Part shown: positions 32,396-44,178 of the stretch, in pieces
Position numbering within the stretch: position 1 is the stretch's first letter
Layout: each line of letters opens with the position of its first letter
Assembly (NCBI RefSeq): GCF_016545825.1
Contig: NC_052612.1
Coordinates: 50,451,738-50,515,737 of the forward strand
DNA length: 64,000 nucleotides
Direction: 5' to 3'
DNA from: Eucalyptus grandis
Lineage: Eukaryota; Streptophyta; Magnoliopsida; Myrtales; Myrtaceae
Position numbers and translations under genes: made by a program
The notes under the pieces: model-generated
What the model was told of the DNA's origin: nothing
What the model saw: the letters and a program-made list of their open reading frames with translations, nothing else
Database searches by the model: none

Positions 32396-33229
32396 GGGTC
32401 CGTTTGTTTCATGGAAAATGGGCAATTTCCGGAAAATATTTTCCCATAAGTCATTTTCCAGGAAAATGATAATATTTTTTCGTGTTTGGCTAAAAACTGA
32501 AAATGTTTCGGAAAATATTTTCCAGTGTTCAATAAGGAAAATATTTTTTAAGACTTCACCACTTAAGCATGAATCACTTATCAACTTATAAATTCATCAA
32601 ATATGAACTTGCCTATAAATTCAGGCAAACTTACTTCATATGTACCCTCACTCTAAAAAAATGTTCGTATGGATTTTAAAAAGAAGCAAAAGAGAAAAGA
32701 AGCAAAGCATGTACAGCCCTCATGAGAATCTTCTAGTTGAGTGGCCTGTTCTCCCCCCGCGTCTTTTGTGTTCTAATAAACAAAAGAAAAAAAAAAAGTA
32801 AAGCATGTAGAGCTCTTTGCTTGAGCAATGTATAAAATAAATAAAGAAAATGATAAGCAAGAGTGTAGAGAGCGAGCTTGAGATCGACGAGCTTGAGGTT
32901 CGCCTGGCAATGGCCGATGACTAGCCAAGAAAGAAGACGATGGGAAACAAAGAAAAGAAAATGAAAAAGAAAAAGAAAAGAAAAGGAATAGAAAAGAAAA
33001 AGGAAATTAAAAATAATTCGAATTAAAAAGAAAAAGAAAATTAAAAAATAATTCGAACAAAAAAAAAAGAAAAGAAGAAAAAGAAATGGGATTAGATACT
33101 GAGGATTTATAGAGGTGTGAGATAAAAGAGATCAAGTGAGAATTGAAAAACATTTTCCTTTAATTTAAAAAACTTTTTTCCTTTCATGAAAAACATTTTC
33201 CCCAAGGAATTCATTTTCCGTGAAACGAA
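32396..33229. mobile_element. TIR element, GTTTGTTTCATGG family
   Basis: The left end is GGGTCCGTTTGTTTCATGGA and the right end on the minus strand is GGCGTTCGTTTCACGGAAAA. GGAAAAT/ATTTTCC phrases are repeated on both sides. The centre holds A-rich runs and a small GC-rich piece (about 32860-32940). It is non-coding. The target duplication was not resolved. Confidence 0.6.
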
Positions 33230-33504
33230 CGCCAGAAAAATCCGGAAAACATTTATTTGTTTTATGGCAACATTTTACTTTGAATTGTTTCGTTTATTCA
33301 TATTATTTTGCTATAATTGTTGTTAGTCTTGTTTTTTTTTTTTTTTTTTAGAATGAAACAAAAAAAATCGATTTTTGAGTAGACCCTAGAACTAGATCAA
33401 ATAAGCATGGTAGATTTCAAGGTCAATTCAAAAACAAATATGACGGGTTTCGGGTTTTAAAATTTAAGAACCATTTAATAGGTTAGGTTCCAAATTCTAG
33501 GTTT

Positions 33505-33705
33505 GGAATCTACCCACCCTTGTTAACAATAAAGAAACCGTCTGTTTCCATTTTTCCGACTTCCGATCTTACAAACTCAATTGTCATGGCCACTCAAATC
33601 TTGACCATCCCCATCAATGACTTCTTCTTTGTCATTACCGTCACAGCCGTGACCACCAGTTGGATCTGCAACATCCGTTGCATCCCTTGCTCACTTATCA
33701 TAAAT
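33505..33705 (+). pseudogene. WRN-type exonuclease-like fragment (N-terminus only)
   Basis: The sequence from CCGACTTCCGATCTTAC through ATG at 33587 and about 35 codons (MATQILTIPINDFF, then SWICNIRCIP) matches the 5' leader and N-terminus of the intact copy at 3509. It then joins abruptly to shared 3' flank (GAGGAATTTGGCTC near 33719). The whole exonuclease core has been deleted. This fragment supports the choice of start in the intact copy. Confidence 0.8.
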
Positions 33706-34070
33706 AGAAATGGTTGTTTGAGGAATTTGGCTCCCTCGCTCGCTCTAATATCTCTTAATATAAAGCACTTTTACCTTATTCACGCAACATGTCGGCTATT
33801 TGAAACGGAAATACTGATATTTTTCCAGGTAATGGTCTAATCGAATTGAACATCAAGATAATCAAAAGTCGTTATTGACGTTATTTTGTTAGTTATAGTC
33901 GAGTACGCATTAAATTGGTACGATTAACTGCACCTGTGTCATTTTAATAGGAGAGATGCCAAGATCAATAAGGATTTCTACCGCATATAATCAATCCTCA
34001 AATACTAAGACGATGCGATTAGTCAAACATGCAATTCAATGGACTAAAAAAAGCAGTTCTCTGGTCACGA

Positions 34071-34691
34071 TCAGAGCCTAAGGGTCAAGTCCAGCTCTTC
34101 GTCTTCAAGTCCATGGGTGCTGAAGGAGCTTCCATCAGCAAGACAATTAGCAGGCGGTGGTCTCGGTCGTGTGCTCCGAGCAGGAACCTCTGGACAAAAG
34201 GTAGGGTCGCCATTGCTCATAGGTTCATATACTGTTCCCTTTCGCTGATTCGCCATGGCAGGACGGTGCGGTGCCGGCGCCTGAGGGTTTGTTACTGTTG
34301 TCGGCTTCGGGTTCGGCGTCCCCCCGTGGGCAGGTCCGACGATATCCGCAGGCAAGGGCCTTGTACGGGGCTCACGGGCAATGGGGTGCCTCAGGATAGG
34401 ATTTGCCCGCATGCCAGAAAAATTGGGCTTAGATCTAAGTCTCACCCGAGAGAAGGCATAAACGATCCGATTCATCACTCGCGCCCGCTTCTTTTCGGCA
34501 CGCTCGCGCCTGTGGGCATTTTGGTGGCCCCCCAACGACTGCAAGGTGCTGAATTTTGCCTCGCAGAACTTGCAACCGTAACCTCGGGTCGCAAGGATAT
34601 GGTCGGAATTTGGTTTGGGCAGTTCGAGTTTCTTTAGAGGATTTTTTTCGAGAGGATTTAAAGAACTGATCGTGGGTTGTGCTTTTTTCAT
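34071..34691 (-). CDS. Single C2H2 zinc finger protein with EAR motif (copy ZF4)
   Basis: 206 residues, intronless. The finger is C40, C43, QSLGGH at 51-56, H56 and H60, followed by a basic stretch (RRERAEKKRARV) likely to help nuclear import. The C-terminus is LDLTLRL, a conserved EAR variant. The N-terminus is about 40 residues shorter than ZF1: the segment ahead of SSLNPLEK has been deleted, leaving MKKAQPTI. The frame is uninterrupted and the start is supported by alignment of the neighbouring leader sequence. The minus strand has CTACAAATACTCC near 34737-34749. The exonuclease fragment lies tail-to-tail 370 bases away. Confidence 0.8.
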   Translation of the reverse strand: MKKAQPTISSLNPLEKNPLKKLELPKPNSDHILATRGYGCKFCEAKFSTLQSLGGHQNAHRRERAEKKRARVMNRIVYAFSRVRLRSKPNFSGMRANPILRHPIAREPRTRPLPADIVGPAHGGTPNPKPTTVTNPQAPAPHRPAMANQRKGTVYEPMSNGDPTFCPEVPARSTRPRPPPANCLADGSSFSTHGLEDEELDLTLRL

Positions 34692-35502
34692 GGCAAAGTT
34701 ATAAATGTCTCATGTGCTTGAACGAGAACCAAGACTGGAGTATTTGTAGGATGAATTTGGGTCTATGCATGGAAGGATATCTAAGTTGCAATTGGAGTTT
34801 TAACTCACCCAGCCTTGACTTATATACATGCTTTCCGCTTATGCCAAAAGTGGTCGATATGCATGCATTTTAGGGGATTAGTCATTAATAGAGAATCTAG
34901 ATGGTCAATATGGCTTTGTTGTCAATGTAATAATTGAAGAATATATCATTTATCGAAAGTTCATAATGAAATGTTAATGAGTCGTCTAGTTTTCTTATGT
35001 ATGTTGTAAATTAAGTGTAACAAGCTCAAGCTTATCGCATTAATCCGATTTACCAGCCACCGCCTCTATGCACAGAAATCGGATTTCCTTATATCCAAGA
35101 TTTCGTTGGAAAGTAGGTTATCGCGAACCTTAACATATGTTCAATACAAAACATATGCACGACCCTCCTATTTCGCTTACCATCGCAACATTTATCATCT
35201 TAATGTCATATTCTAACTAATTTAAGTGTGGAACTAATTATTTAGACATGTTGGCGATCGTGTAAATTATATATTTGATATCAAAGTAACAGTAGATAAT
35301 GCGTGGCCCTGGAAATATTTAAATAAAATGAACAGCTTGGAAAAGGAGGGGACTATGATCTTTGGTAGGCGAAATCTTAGATGAGAATGCTTCATTTCGA
35401 GCTAGTTGCACAATATCATTCAACTAAATAATTCAATCGAGCAAATTGGTTACTTACGTCATTTCGGAAAGCTTTCTCCATTTCATATTTTAGTTTGCGC
35501 AT

Positions 35503-35543
<41 letters not shown>

Positions 35544-36024
35544 CCTACATTAAACGGACCCTATAAGCTTCTTGTTAAGAGTGTCCTAAAAGTCCTATCG
35601 AATAGTCCATAATTTGATATAAAAAGAAAATTCTCTTTAAGTCCGGATCAACGGTAGTATGTAACTGCTAATTATCGATGTAGTTCAAGAATCGTATCCG
35701 ATCATGCTAATCACTACCTCCTCCTGCATCTTGCATTTTTGCAAGTGTTGTCATCAAATCAGCACCATAGGCAATGCTTTCTCTTCCTCTAAGGTACAAT
35801 CTCGGGTCAACAAATGCGTCGATCAAGAAGAGGAACTAATGAAAAAGAAAAAGGAACTAATGAAAGCAATCGCACACATCAATGCCACTGACCCAATCAA
35901 CGCTTCACAAAGAATACAAGAATCTTTTCCTTATTCTAGCAGTTAAATAATTGCTTCTCGCCGTCCGTGGTCTTTCTCTGGTTCTTCATACCGCCTGGAA
36001 CTCCACAAAGAATAGGTTTTGCGC
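34692..36024. other. Intergenic DNA
   Basis: The first 450 bases are the shared zinc-finger upstream region. The remainder to the kinase-phosphatase stop codon at 36025 includes a GA microsatellite (35505-35540) and the presumed 3' untranslated region of that gene. A short frame at 35704-35946 has no motif and is not called. Confidence 0.5.
35505..35540. repeat. (GA)n microsatellite
   Basis: About 18 uninterrupted GA dinucleotides. Confidence 0.95.
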
Positions 36025-39000
36025 CTAATATATTCTCTCTGCAGTGGAGACAGGACGCAGAAAGATGACGATGACTGTGATGTTATCTTTGCTACCCCGC
36101 TCAGCAGCTTCGGTCGCCAATCTCTTGGAACACATGCCCGGCTCCTTAACCGTGTCTTTGATGATGCTTATGACCTCTTCGCTGGTCAAGATATCCCATA
36201 GCCCATCACTAGCCATCACCTGGCATTCGCCATTATAGGAGGTGTTAATGTGCTGTTCTCGCGTCACACCACTTGATGTTTAAACCAAGATTTGGATTCA
36301 CAACTTATTTCTCATAGAAAAACTGCAGCCAAACTGCCGCAAGATAATAGTCTTTACCAGATACTCATCCTCCACTGAAAGAACGGTTTCAGTGATCTCA
36401 GGTTCGGCAGTTACAGCAGGCTTCAGATCATCATCTCCGATGGAGCGAGTAACCTATACATGCGAAATAACAGTCAAGTACATGTTAACAGAAATACACA
36501 AACAAAATGTGAAAAAAGTGTAACTAGATTAAGAACTTCAAACAATCCAACTAAAAGAAGATCCTTGTTCGATGCTTGGTAAAAGCACAGGAGTGGTTAT
36601 TACTCCAGCTTTTGGACTAAGATAAAGTACTATAAATACTACATCTTCAAAGTGGGACCCTCCGATATATATATTAACAGTTAAAGAAAGCAACCTGGAG
36701 TGCAGCAGCACCAACTCGCCAAGTATCAATTTGCCATTTAACTTGCCCTCCTGCATTGACGATGCGCTCTCTCTCTTTAGGGCAGCTTGCAACATGATCC
36801 TGACATGTTGAGGCCAAGTGGCTCAGGAGCAGCAACAAAGCTCCTAATGATAATTTACATGAAGGAGCAACAGACAAAGCTTACCTTACTAAGAGCAATA
36901 GGTCTACCGGCTCGACATAAGATTGTTTTGCAATCACCAGCATTAGCAACATAAAGCATATTTCTGACTATGAGGGCAACTATCGCAGTGCAACCAGGAT
37001 GCCAGTCTTTCTGGATTACACCCTTGGACTTCCGATAGGTATCCAATTCATTTCTAAACTCCATGTCTGTCTTGATGAACGCTTCCAGCAATGCATCCAG
37101 AGGACTGCATTTACATGCTACCGTTACTGAACACACAATAAAAACAAGATGTAACAGTGAAATGTTTATTTCTTGATAAAAAGAAAACCTTTTTGTAGGA
37201 CCAAAATTCTGCAAAATTCCAGGCAAAGCTTGAGCTGAGAACTCAGCAGCTGCGGCACCTAAACATAGCGAAGAGAAGTCAATATTTAGTCGGAAAACTA
37301 GAATTAACATCCCAAATGCTCACAAAACAACCAATAAATATTTACAATTGAACCATTTAAAAGGGAAGAGAGAAACCAGACCAGAAACCTTTTCTTATGC
37401 TTGTGACTATTTGTTTCTCACAGTTATTAGAAAAGAGTCAAGACAAGGAAGACAAGTAGAAAAAACCGTGTGACTTTCTAAATAATAATAATAAAAAATT
37501 ATTATAACAACAATGATAAAAAAAAAAATAATAATAATGATGATGATGAAAAAATACTAATCATACCATCTATAAACCATATCCAGAGGTTTCAAAATGC
37601 TGAGCACTTTAAATGACAGCTGGTTAAATATACATTGACTATTCAAAAATAGTATATGGAAATTCTAACAACTGATCAGAGCCAAGCATGAAGAGGATAC
37701 CGGAAGGAAAAGTAAGAAAGCAGTACCAGATTGACATATATACCAACACCCATTGAGTTTCTTCCTTGGAATAATAGTTTTAACAGATAAATCAAGTGAA
37801 AAGTCTTCAAAGGAAATTATCAACATAAAAGTTATTTACTTTAAATTTCAACAGTTTCTAGAAGCATGCCTCTATTTCTCTTAGTATAGCTGTCTCACCC
37901 TAAAGGAAAAAAAAGAAAAAGTTTACCACGCTTAAGCACCTCTATGACCATCAAAGATGCCAAAGATATGTATATCCTTCTGATTCCCAATGTTAGGTAA
38001 AAGGAAATGCATATCCTCCATGGTCTCCCTTCTCCCACATGTCGCAAAGGAACCTGAGGAAAGAGTAGGGCAATATCCCGAAGGATCACTGGAAACATCA
38101 AGCGGAAATCTTACAGCAGAATCAGCTGCAAGAGAGGCTCTCTTGGACAAATGTTCACCCTGAAGGGACCAGTTCACACTTTCTTGATAAGCTTGAACAT
38201 TGGTCTCATCAGTAACAACAGAGGTGTTATTACTATGAATCATTTGTTCTTTCTTCATCATTTTTCTGCTTTGCAAGACTGCCTCAAGCTCCGCCACTAT
38301 GTCATCAAAAGAAGGCCTATGAGAAGGATTCCCATCCCAACACCTCTGTATTAATGATGATAGACTCTCTGGCACCCCCAACTCCAGACCAGCAAGAACT
38401 GGTCGCAGCCCATCAGAGACAACAGCTGCAGTAAGTTGCTGCTCAGTATAGTTCATTTCAAGTACTGTATGGGCCTGCCAGCAGAACAAGCATGAAACCT
38501 TGAATAAATACAAATTGAGGCACCACAAACTTGTAGAGTCAATAATCAGAGGCCAACCTGTGCTTCTGCGCGGAGATCAGTATATGGGACAACACCAGTA
38601 AGAAGTTCACTGCACATACGAAATTACAATTTGATGCTTATGACAACTGAAAATTTACAAAAACCAACAGTATAACTTCTCAAATGCAGACATCACTAAC
38701 TCAGGACTCAGTTATATGTTCAAATTCAAAATCAAAACCAACAACTAATAGATATTAGAGTCTTAAGCTTAACCAACAAGTGAAAATTTACAAAAACCAA
38801 CAGTATAAGCTCTCAAATGCAGACATAACTAACTCAGGACTCAGTTATACATTCAAATTCAAAATCAAAACCAACAACTAATAGATATTAGAGTCTTAAG
38901 CTTAACCAGCCTCAACCCTATGACTTTCAGTCTACCTACAAGACTACAAGAAAATTATCTCGAGAAAATCAACTTTTCACTTCCCCGTTGCTTCTAACTC

Positions 39001-41503
39001 TGTGATTCTTATTAATTTGTTTGCAGAGACAGTTCTAATTGCTATGTTTACAAGGCAGCTTCAAGTATGTACTTTTCTTTTTTTCAGTTGGAATCTCTTA
39101 CTATGCACTCAAATCAAATGGCATACAAGATAACTCACTTCAACCTTCGGTCCTTTACAAATTGGAATTGGATCATTATGAGAAGTCAAAATCTTGCACG
39201 AGATAGCACTTAGCATGTCACATATGGCTCCAACACAGCTCAGTGTATTTCCTCCTCCATAAAAGGGGAAAAAAACTTCCAAAGGCAGCATTCAGAAAAA
39301 TAACTAGAAGCAGAGAGCTACAAAGCCATATCATGAGCAGACAATATCTAGCCAGATAAGGAATAGCTAACATGCTAAGAACTTCTCCAATTAAATAGTC
39401 AGTGAAAAGGGCCACAGAAGATGCCAAACGCCGGCAGAATTCAACCATAGAATTATACGTATCCTCACAAAAACACAACTATTAAAAGAACTTACTTTAT
39501 AGATACTCCATAACTGTAAACATCCGATTTTTCAGTATGTATCTCTTTCCTTAATATTTCAGGTGCCATGTAGATAAGGGTGCCAACCATATTTTTCTTG
39601 TGGAAGCCACCAGTTGGCTTGCCAGAAGACTTCCAAGTTTCAACAGAAACTTCTTTAAGATGTTCCCTGTATGTTGCCAAACCAAAATCAGCTAGGTGTG
39701 GAGAGGACTCTTTGTCAAGCTGCAAAACAGCCATACCTCCATCAGCATTACTACTTGAGGTTATCACATGATGATTAAAGAAATGTAAAAAAGAAAAGGG
39801 GGAAAAAAAGAGTATATTTCTGGTGGGATGAATTCAACGTAAGCAAATTTCGAATGGGAATCTTAAAAGAAGACAATTACAAGAACATTTGCAGGTTTCA
39901 CATCCCTGTGGACAATCCCCTGGTTATGAAGATACTGCACAGCCTTTGCTGGGAACAAACAAAACAAACAAGAAATAATGAGAAAATCAATCAAAGAAAG
40001 GAAAAACAAACTAAACAAGTATGAGAAAAACTAGAAAAGGGAAAATCCTAATGAAGATCAGTCTGAGACATGCGCATCAAAAAGGTGAAAAGAACTTCCA
40101 TGACATGACTGCTTCTGCCAGTGTCCATATGAAGAAATTATGAGAAACACTATCCCTTAGCTACTCGCATTGATGAGAAACTACTTCTCCCATTTAATGA
40201 TAATAATCTAGATCATGGATTGATTAAGAGAAATCCAAGGATGGTTTTTTTTTTCTTTACCAGTGTTGGCAAATGACTTCCATGATCATCAAGAAGATAA
40301 AAGAACACATTAAACAGCTCATTCAAGTATACCATAGCGTATACAGGCTACCTTGTGATGTTCATAATAATCTACAATATCCCTGTGCAAACACCGGATG
40401 TTTTAATTGACACAGACTAAAAGTCTATCTCCAACTTATGAATTGCCACACAAGAATGGAATTTAATGTGTCTAGTTTAAATACACACAAGACCAGAGAA
40501 GAATTATCAAAGAAATACTTAAAAGATCAACAAAGAGCATCAGTTCAAATGATGACATGCACCAATAATAATTAATCATCACCATATGTATAGACTGTAT
40601 ATAAACTAGCACATACACGTGCGAACTGACTTCTTCGCAAAAAGCAAAAATTCAGGTGACAAATATGCCCACCAAATTGAATTTATCAACTAAAAGCAAG
40701 AACACTGTAGAAAACGAGGAACGCTAAATCTTTGCAAAAAGCAACAAAATGACCAAAAAGCACAGACATGCTATCCAAGAAATATACCTAGGTGCATGGC
40801 AATCATGAGCGCATGATCGAGATCAGGGATCCACTCCTCGACATGTAGCTTATCAGAGAGAGACCGGGACTCGTAGAATTTGAAGAAGAACATGTAATTG
40901 GGCGGCTTCGCATGGGCAGCAACGAGAGTCGCAATGCCGGGATGATCCAGCTTGCTTCAGCAACAAACCACAAACCAATACAACACAGCACCATATAAGC
41001 AGAGGAACTGCAGCCCCACATAGTAATTGCCACTACTCAGCTACAACACCACATCTTTTCTTTATCCAAACACCGACCAGATGGTCCAACAAGCAAAGAA
41101 AAGCACACAAAATCAAGAAATCACCGACAATCATAAAGACAGAGAGGGGGGAGAGAGAGAGAGAGACCAGAGCAGTTGGAGCTCCTTGTGGAACTTGTCG
41201 ATGTCATCGGAGGTGGCCAAGATGGGTTTCTTGACGGCGACCCTCTTGCCATCCAGGACCGCCTCGTACACGACGCTCTCGGCCCCTGCAGGATTCGCCA
41301 ACACAATTAGACTGCCCGGCGCATCAAAGAAGAAATTGGGCGAAGGAGCAGAAACCATCAAGGAAAATGGGTAGAGAGAGAGAGAGACCTCGAGCGATGG
41401 GAGAGAGGAGGGAGTAGGAAGAAGGAGGGAGGTGGAGAGGGATGGATTGGCTGGAACAGCAACCTCGGATGCACGTGTTGGGCTCCACCATCTCAATGCC
41501 CAT
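36025..41503 (-). CDS. Protein kinase and PP2C-like domain-containing protein
   Basis: A fusion of a protein kinase with a PP2C-type phosphatase, orthologous by my recall to Arabidopsis At2g40860. Twelve exons: 41389-41503, 41168-41285, 40788-40954, 39881-39948, 39496-39719, 38558-38609, 37940-38474, 37189-37258, 36885-37104, 36695-36799, 36358-36453, 36025-36219. They total 1965 bases, 654 residues, with every join in frame. Kinase part: VAVK lysine 57, HRDVKPAN (Asp149), DFG 167-169, APE 208-210, ending near 320. A linker follows. PP2C part: TMED (Asp402), FDGHRG (Asp423), VANAGDCKT (Cys508 where most PP2Cs have Ser), TRSIGD, ASDGLWD (Asp595), KDNIT (Asp635). Metal-binding aspartates and kinase catalytic residues are all present, so both activities look possible. 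The start ATG at 41503 precedes a CNTC-free leader and the conserved MGIEMVEPNTCIRGCC. The intron 7 donor (GTGCTT) is weak. Substrates are unknown. Confidence 0.93.
38648..38908. repeat. 133-bp tandem duplication in intron 5
   Basis: Copies 38648-38780 and 38781-38908 begin TGAAAATTTACAAAAACC and are nearly identical. They lie entirely within the fifth intron of the kinase-PP2C gene. Confidence 0.92.
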
Positions 41504-42770
41504 CTCTCTCTCTCTCTGTAAAGATGGAGGAGGAGGAGGAGGAGGGCGAGATGAGAAATGGGTGCGGTGCAAGTTCTGAGCTTTTTGCGTTTTGAGCTTG
41601 AGAATCGGTTGCTGTGTCGGGGCGGAGAGAAGTTTCGTGGCCAGAAAAATGACGAAGCAGAGGCGACCTGGCCTCGCCGCCACCCTTGTACCGGAAAGAG
41701 ATTCCAAAATCCCGACCTTCCTACTTCTCCGACGACGACAACGCGATTTGTCAGTTGATGGGTCCATTATTAATGCAAAAAGATTTTGTTAAAAAATTTG
41801 TTGAGGCAATGATTAAACATCCAAATAAAATAAAAACTACCACTTTCAAAAGGATATTCTTTTTCATGCCATGCACAATCAGTACATTGCAAATCTTATT
41901 TGAAGTGTTTCGGGACCTGGCCGATGGCCCGTTCTCCCGGGCTAGCCCAAACTGCCCATTCTGGCACATGCAAGAAGATCCCCTATCGAGATAACTTGGA
42001 CATTGGAGGGTCCTCCAATGGCCAAATCCGGGGCGGTTGGATGAGTAGGTCGAGTTGGATTTACATTAAGTCGAAAATAGTCCGACCCATATTAACCTAT
42101 TTAACTCACCTAGCATCAGCGAGCGAGCGAGCGACGAGGCTCAAGCCTCGTTAGGTCAACGAGCTCGAGCCTCGCCTAATTGGTCACCAGCCATTGCCAA
42201 GCTAGCCACCGGCTAAGGAAAAAGGAAGAAAAAGAAAGAAAAATGAAATATAAAAAAAAAATTCTAATTACAATTTTTATATAAAAAAATATTTTTATAA
42301 GTTAAAGGGGGAAAGAGAGAGTGTGAGGTTCGGGTTGGAAATGGATTTTTAAGTCCAATCAATTTAAAACCCATTTAATAATCTCTTCAATATATAAATG
42401 ACCTATTTATGATTTAAATGGGTTATATATAGGTTTAAGACCCATAAACCCAACCAACTGCATTTTGATTGTTCAATACTCGTCATTACTTGAGCACAAA
42501 TTGCTAGGAGTCATTCCATTTTTCGTAGATTACTCTGAAAGTGGGTTTGAAGTGTTAATTTACAAATTTTCAATAGAAAATTGCTAAATTTCATCGCTAA
42601 GATTATCCTTTTAATGGTGTAAATTGATAGAATTGTAAGCATAAGACTATTTCCTATATGCATTAATGTTTGATATATCTTAATATAAATTGGTAAGCCC
42701 CTCTTATGCTACTAATGTCAATGGAAGATTTTATTTTAAAAGGTAAGTTCATGAACATGTCGATAACTTA
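41504..42770. other. Upstream region of the kinase-PP2C gene and intergenic DNA
   Basis: A GA/CT-rich leader lies at 41505-41550. A low-complexity stretch with GAGCGAGCGAGCGACGAGGC near 42118-42140 resembles transposon core DNA seen near 32880. No gene is seen. The gene's promoter is presumably within the first few hundred bases. Confidence 0.45.
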
Positions 42771-43318
42771 GGGTGCGTTTAGTAAGTAACCAAATAGTGA
42801 CCAATTCTATTATTTTGTTCCCAGGAATAGATTTAAAACAAAAATCCGTTTGATGAATTTTTTGTTCTAGAGAACAAAAATCCATTTATTTGCTCACAAG
42901 AATAGATTTGGAACAGAATCTAAAAGTAGAAAAAAAAAAATTATTGATTTGTTCTTAGAAACAATTCCAAACTCAAGCCCAAACTTATTTTTCTTATTTT
43001 TTTCTTTTATCCTACTCTCTTCTTCTTCCCCCCGCCGGTCACAGGCCATTGCAGTCGCCAGCAACTGGCTACAAAGAAGGAGGAAGAAGAAGAGAAAAGG
43101 AAAAATAAAAAGAAAAATAGGAAAAATATAATACAAGTACTAAAATTTAAAAGAAACAAAAAAATTTAAGAGTTCTACTAAATGCATTTCTACTTCGAGA
43201 ATAAAAATTTTGAACATTTAACAAACGCTTTCAAATGCTCAGAAATTATTCTTGGGAATAAAATAAAATAAAAAATCATTTATAAGTGGAAATTGTTTCT
43301 GGGAACAGAGTAGAGTTT
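42771..43318. mobile_element. TIR element remnant related to the 718-2068 family
   Basis: It begins GGGTGCGTTTAGTAAG after TTA (42768-42770). It carries the family's GGAATAGATTT and AAAATCCGTTTGATGA phrases and, in reverse, GGGAATAAAAT and ACAAACGC near the right. A GC-rich core with CCGCCGGTCACAGGCC lies at about 43030. The right terminus is missing, so no target duplication can be shown. Confidence 0.5.
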
Positions 43319-44178
43319 GTAATTTAAGTTCGTAAAGTATGAACTTGATTGATTGCTTACTAATTTAAGAGGTAATAAAAACTTAAAACTCGCGCAAGAT
43401 TTAATTTCTTTCACATGCTTTTTGTGTAAGAGTTTTCCTGATGTGGACTACATTAATTGATATTGTAATTTATCATTTTACGATTACCGTTTTATGGGGT
43501 TAGTCTAAGGTGAGATTGAAGGTTTTTTAATTAGTCTTATATGGGGTTGGTTAGTGTGGATCGAGTTAAGCTTGGCTCATAATGAGAGGATCTGATTGGA
43601 AACGTAACGCAAAAGGGTAAGGAGGCCATCTCATTGAGCTGCCAGTGGTACATAGGGCAATAGATGATAAAGACTTATGCGTAAATCATTGCTTTTCTGC
43701 TTCCGCATCAAGAACTATGGATTACAAAATAGGTGCGTTCATCTTTCTACTCAATCATCTATCATCTTGTTTTGGTTATGAAGATCTTGGGGTTGCACGT
43801 ATTGCATCCTACATTTTGTTGCTACATAAGACCATCCGACTGACACTCTTCAATTTGCTCAACTTGCGAAGGACCCTTTGATTTCTGAAGAGGAAGCTGT
43901 CTGTCAAACCGAAAAATCCAGCACCATCAACCAATTTGAAGTCACAGAACTATGTTGCTGATTGAAAGAAAGTAAGCAAACTGCTATGAAGAAACATATA
44001 ATCTATTCATTGTCCTTCAACTCTTCTCTGCTACAGTGATAAAAAAAAATGAGCATGTGCTCATGACACACTAGACTGCACTTTACAGGCTACATGATGT
44101 TAGACTGCATCGTACAAGGAAGAACAATTTTAATGGGAAGATTTGCAGTTCGATGCTTGTAACTGCTCTTGCTCTGTT
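43319..44178. other. 3' flank of the FKBP/TPR gene
   Basis: On the minus strand, 43815-44178 is the 3' untranslated or flanking sequence of the FKBP gene, since it is preserved in the partial copy at 13040-13375. A short plus frame at 43645-43881 is within this flank and is not called. Confidence 0.5.

Noticed and set aside
36779..36890. Earlier acceptor for exon 10 of the kinase-PP2C gene, giving SHLASTCQ before DHVAS
   Set aside because: No AG in the right phase precedes that reading; TGTCAG/GATCATG keeps frame and gives the family-typical ALSKDHVAS.
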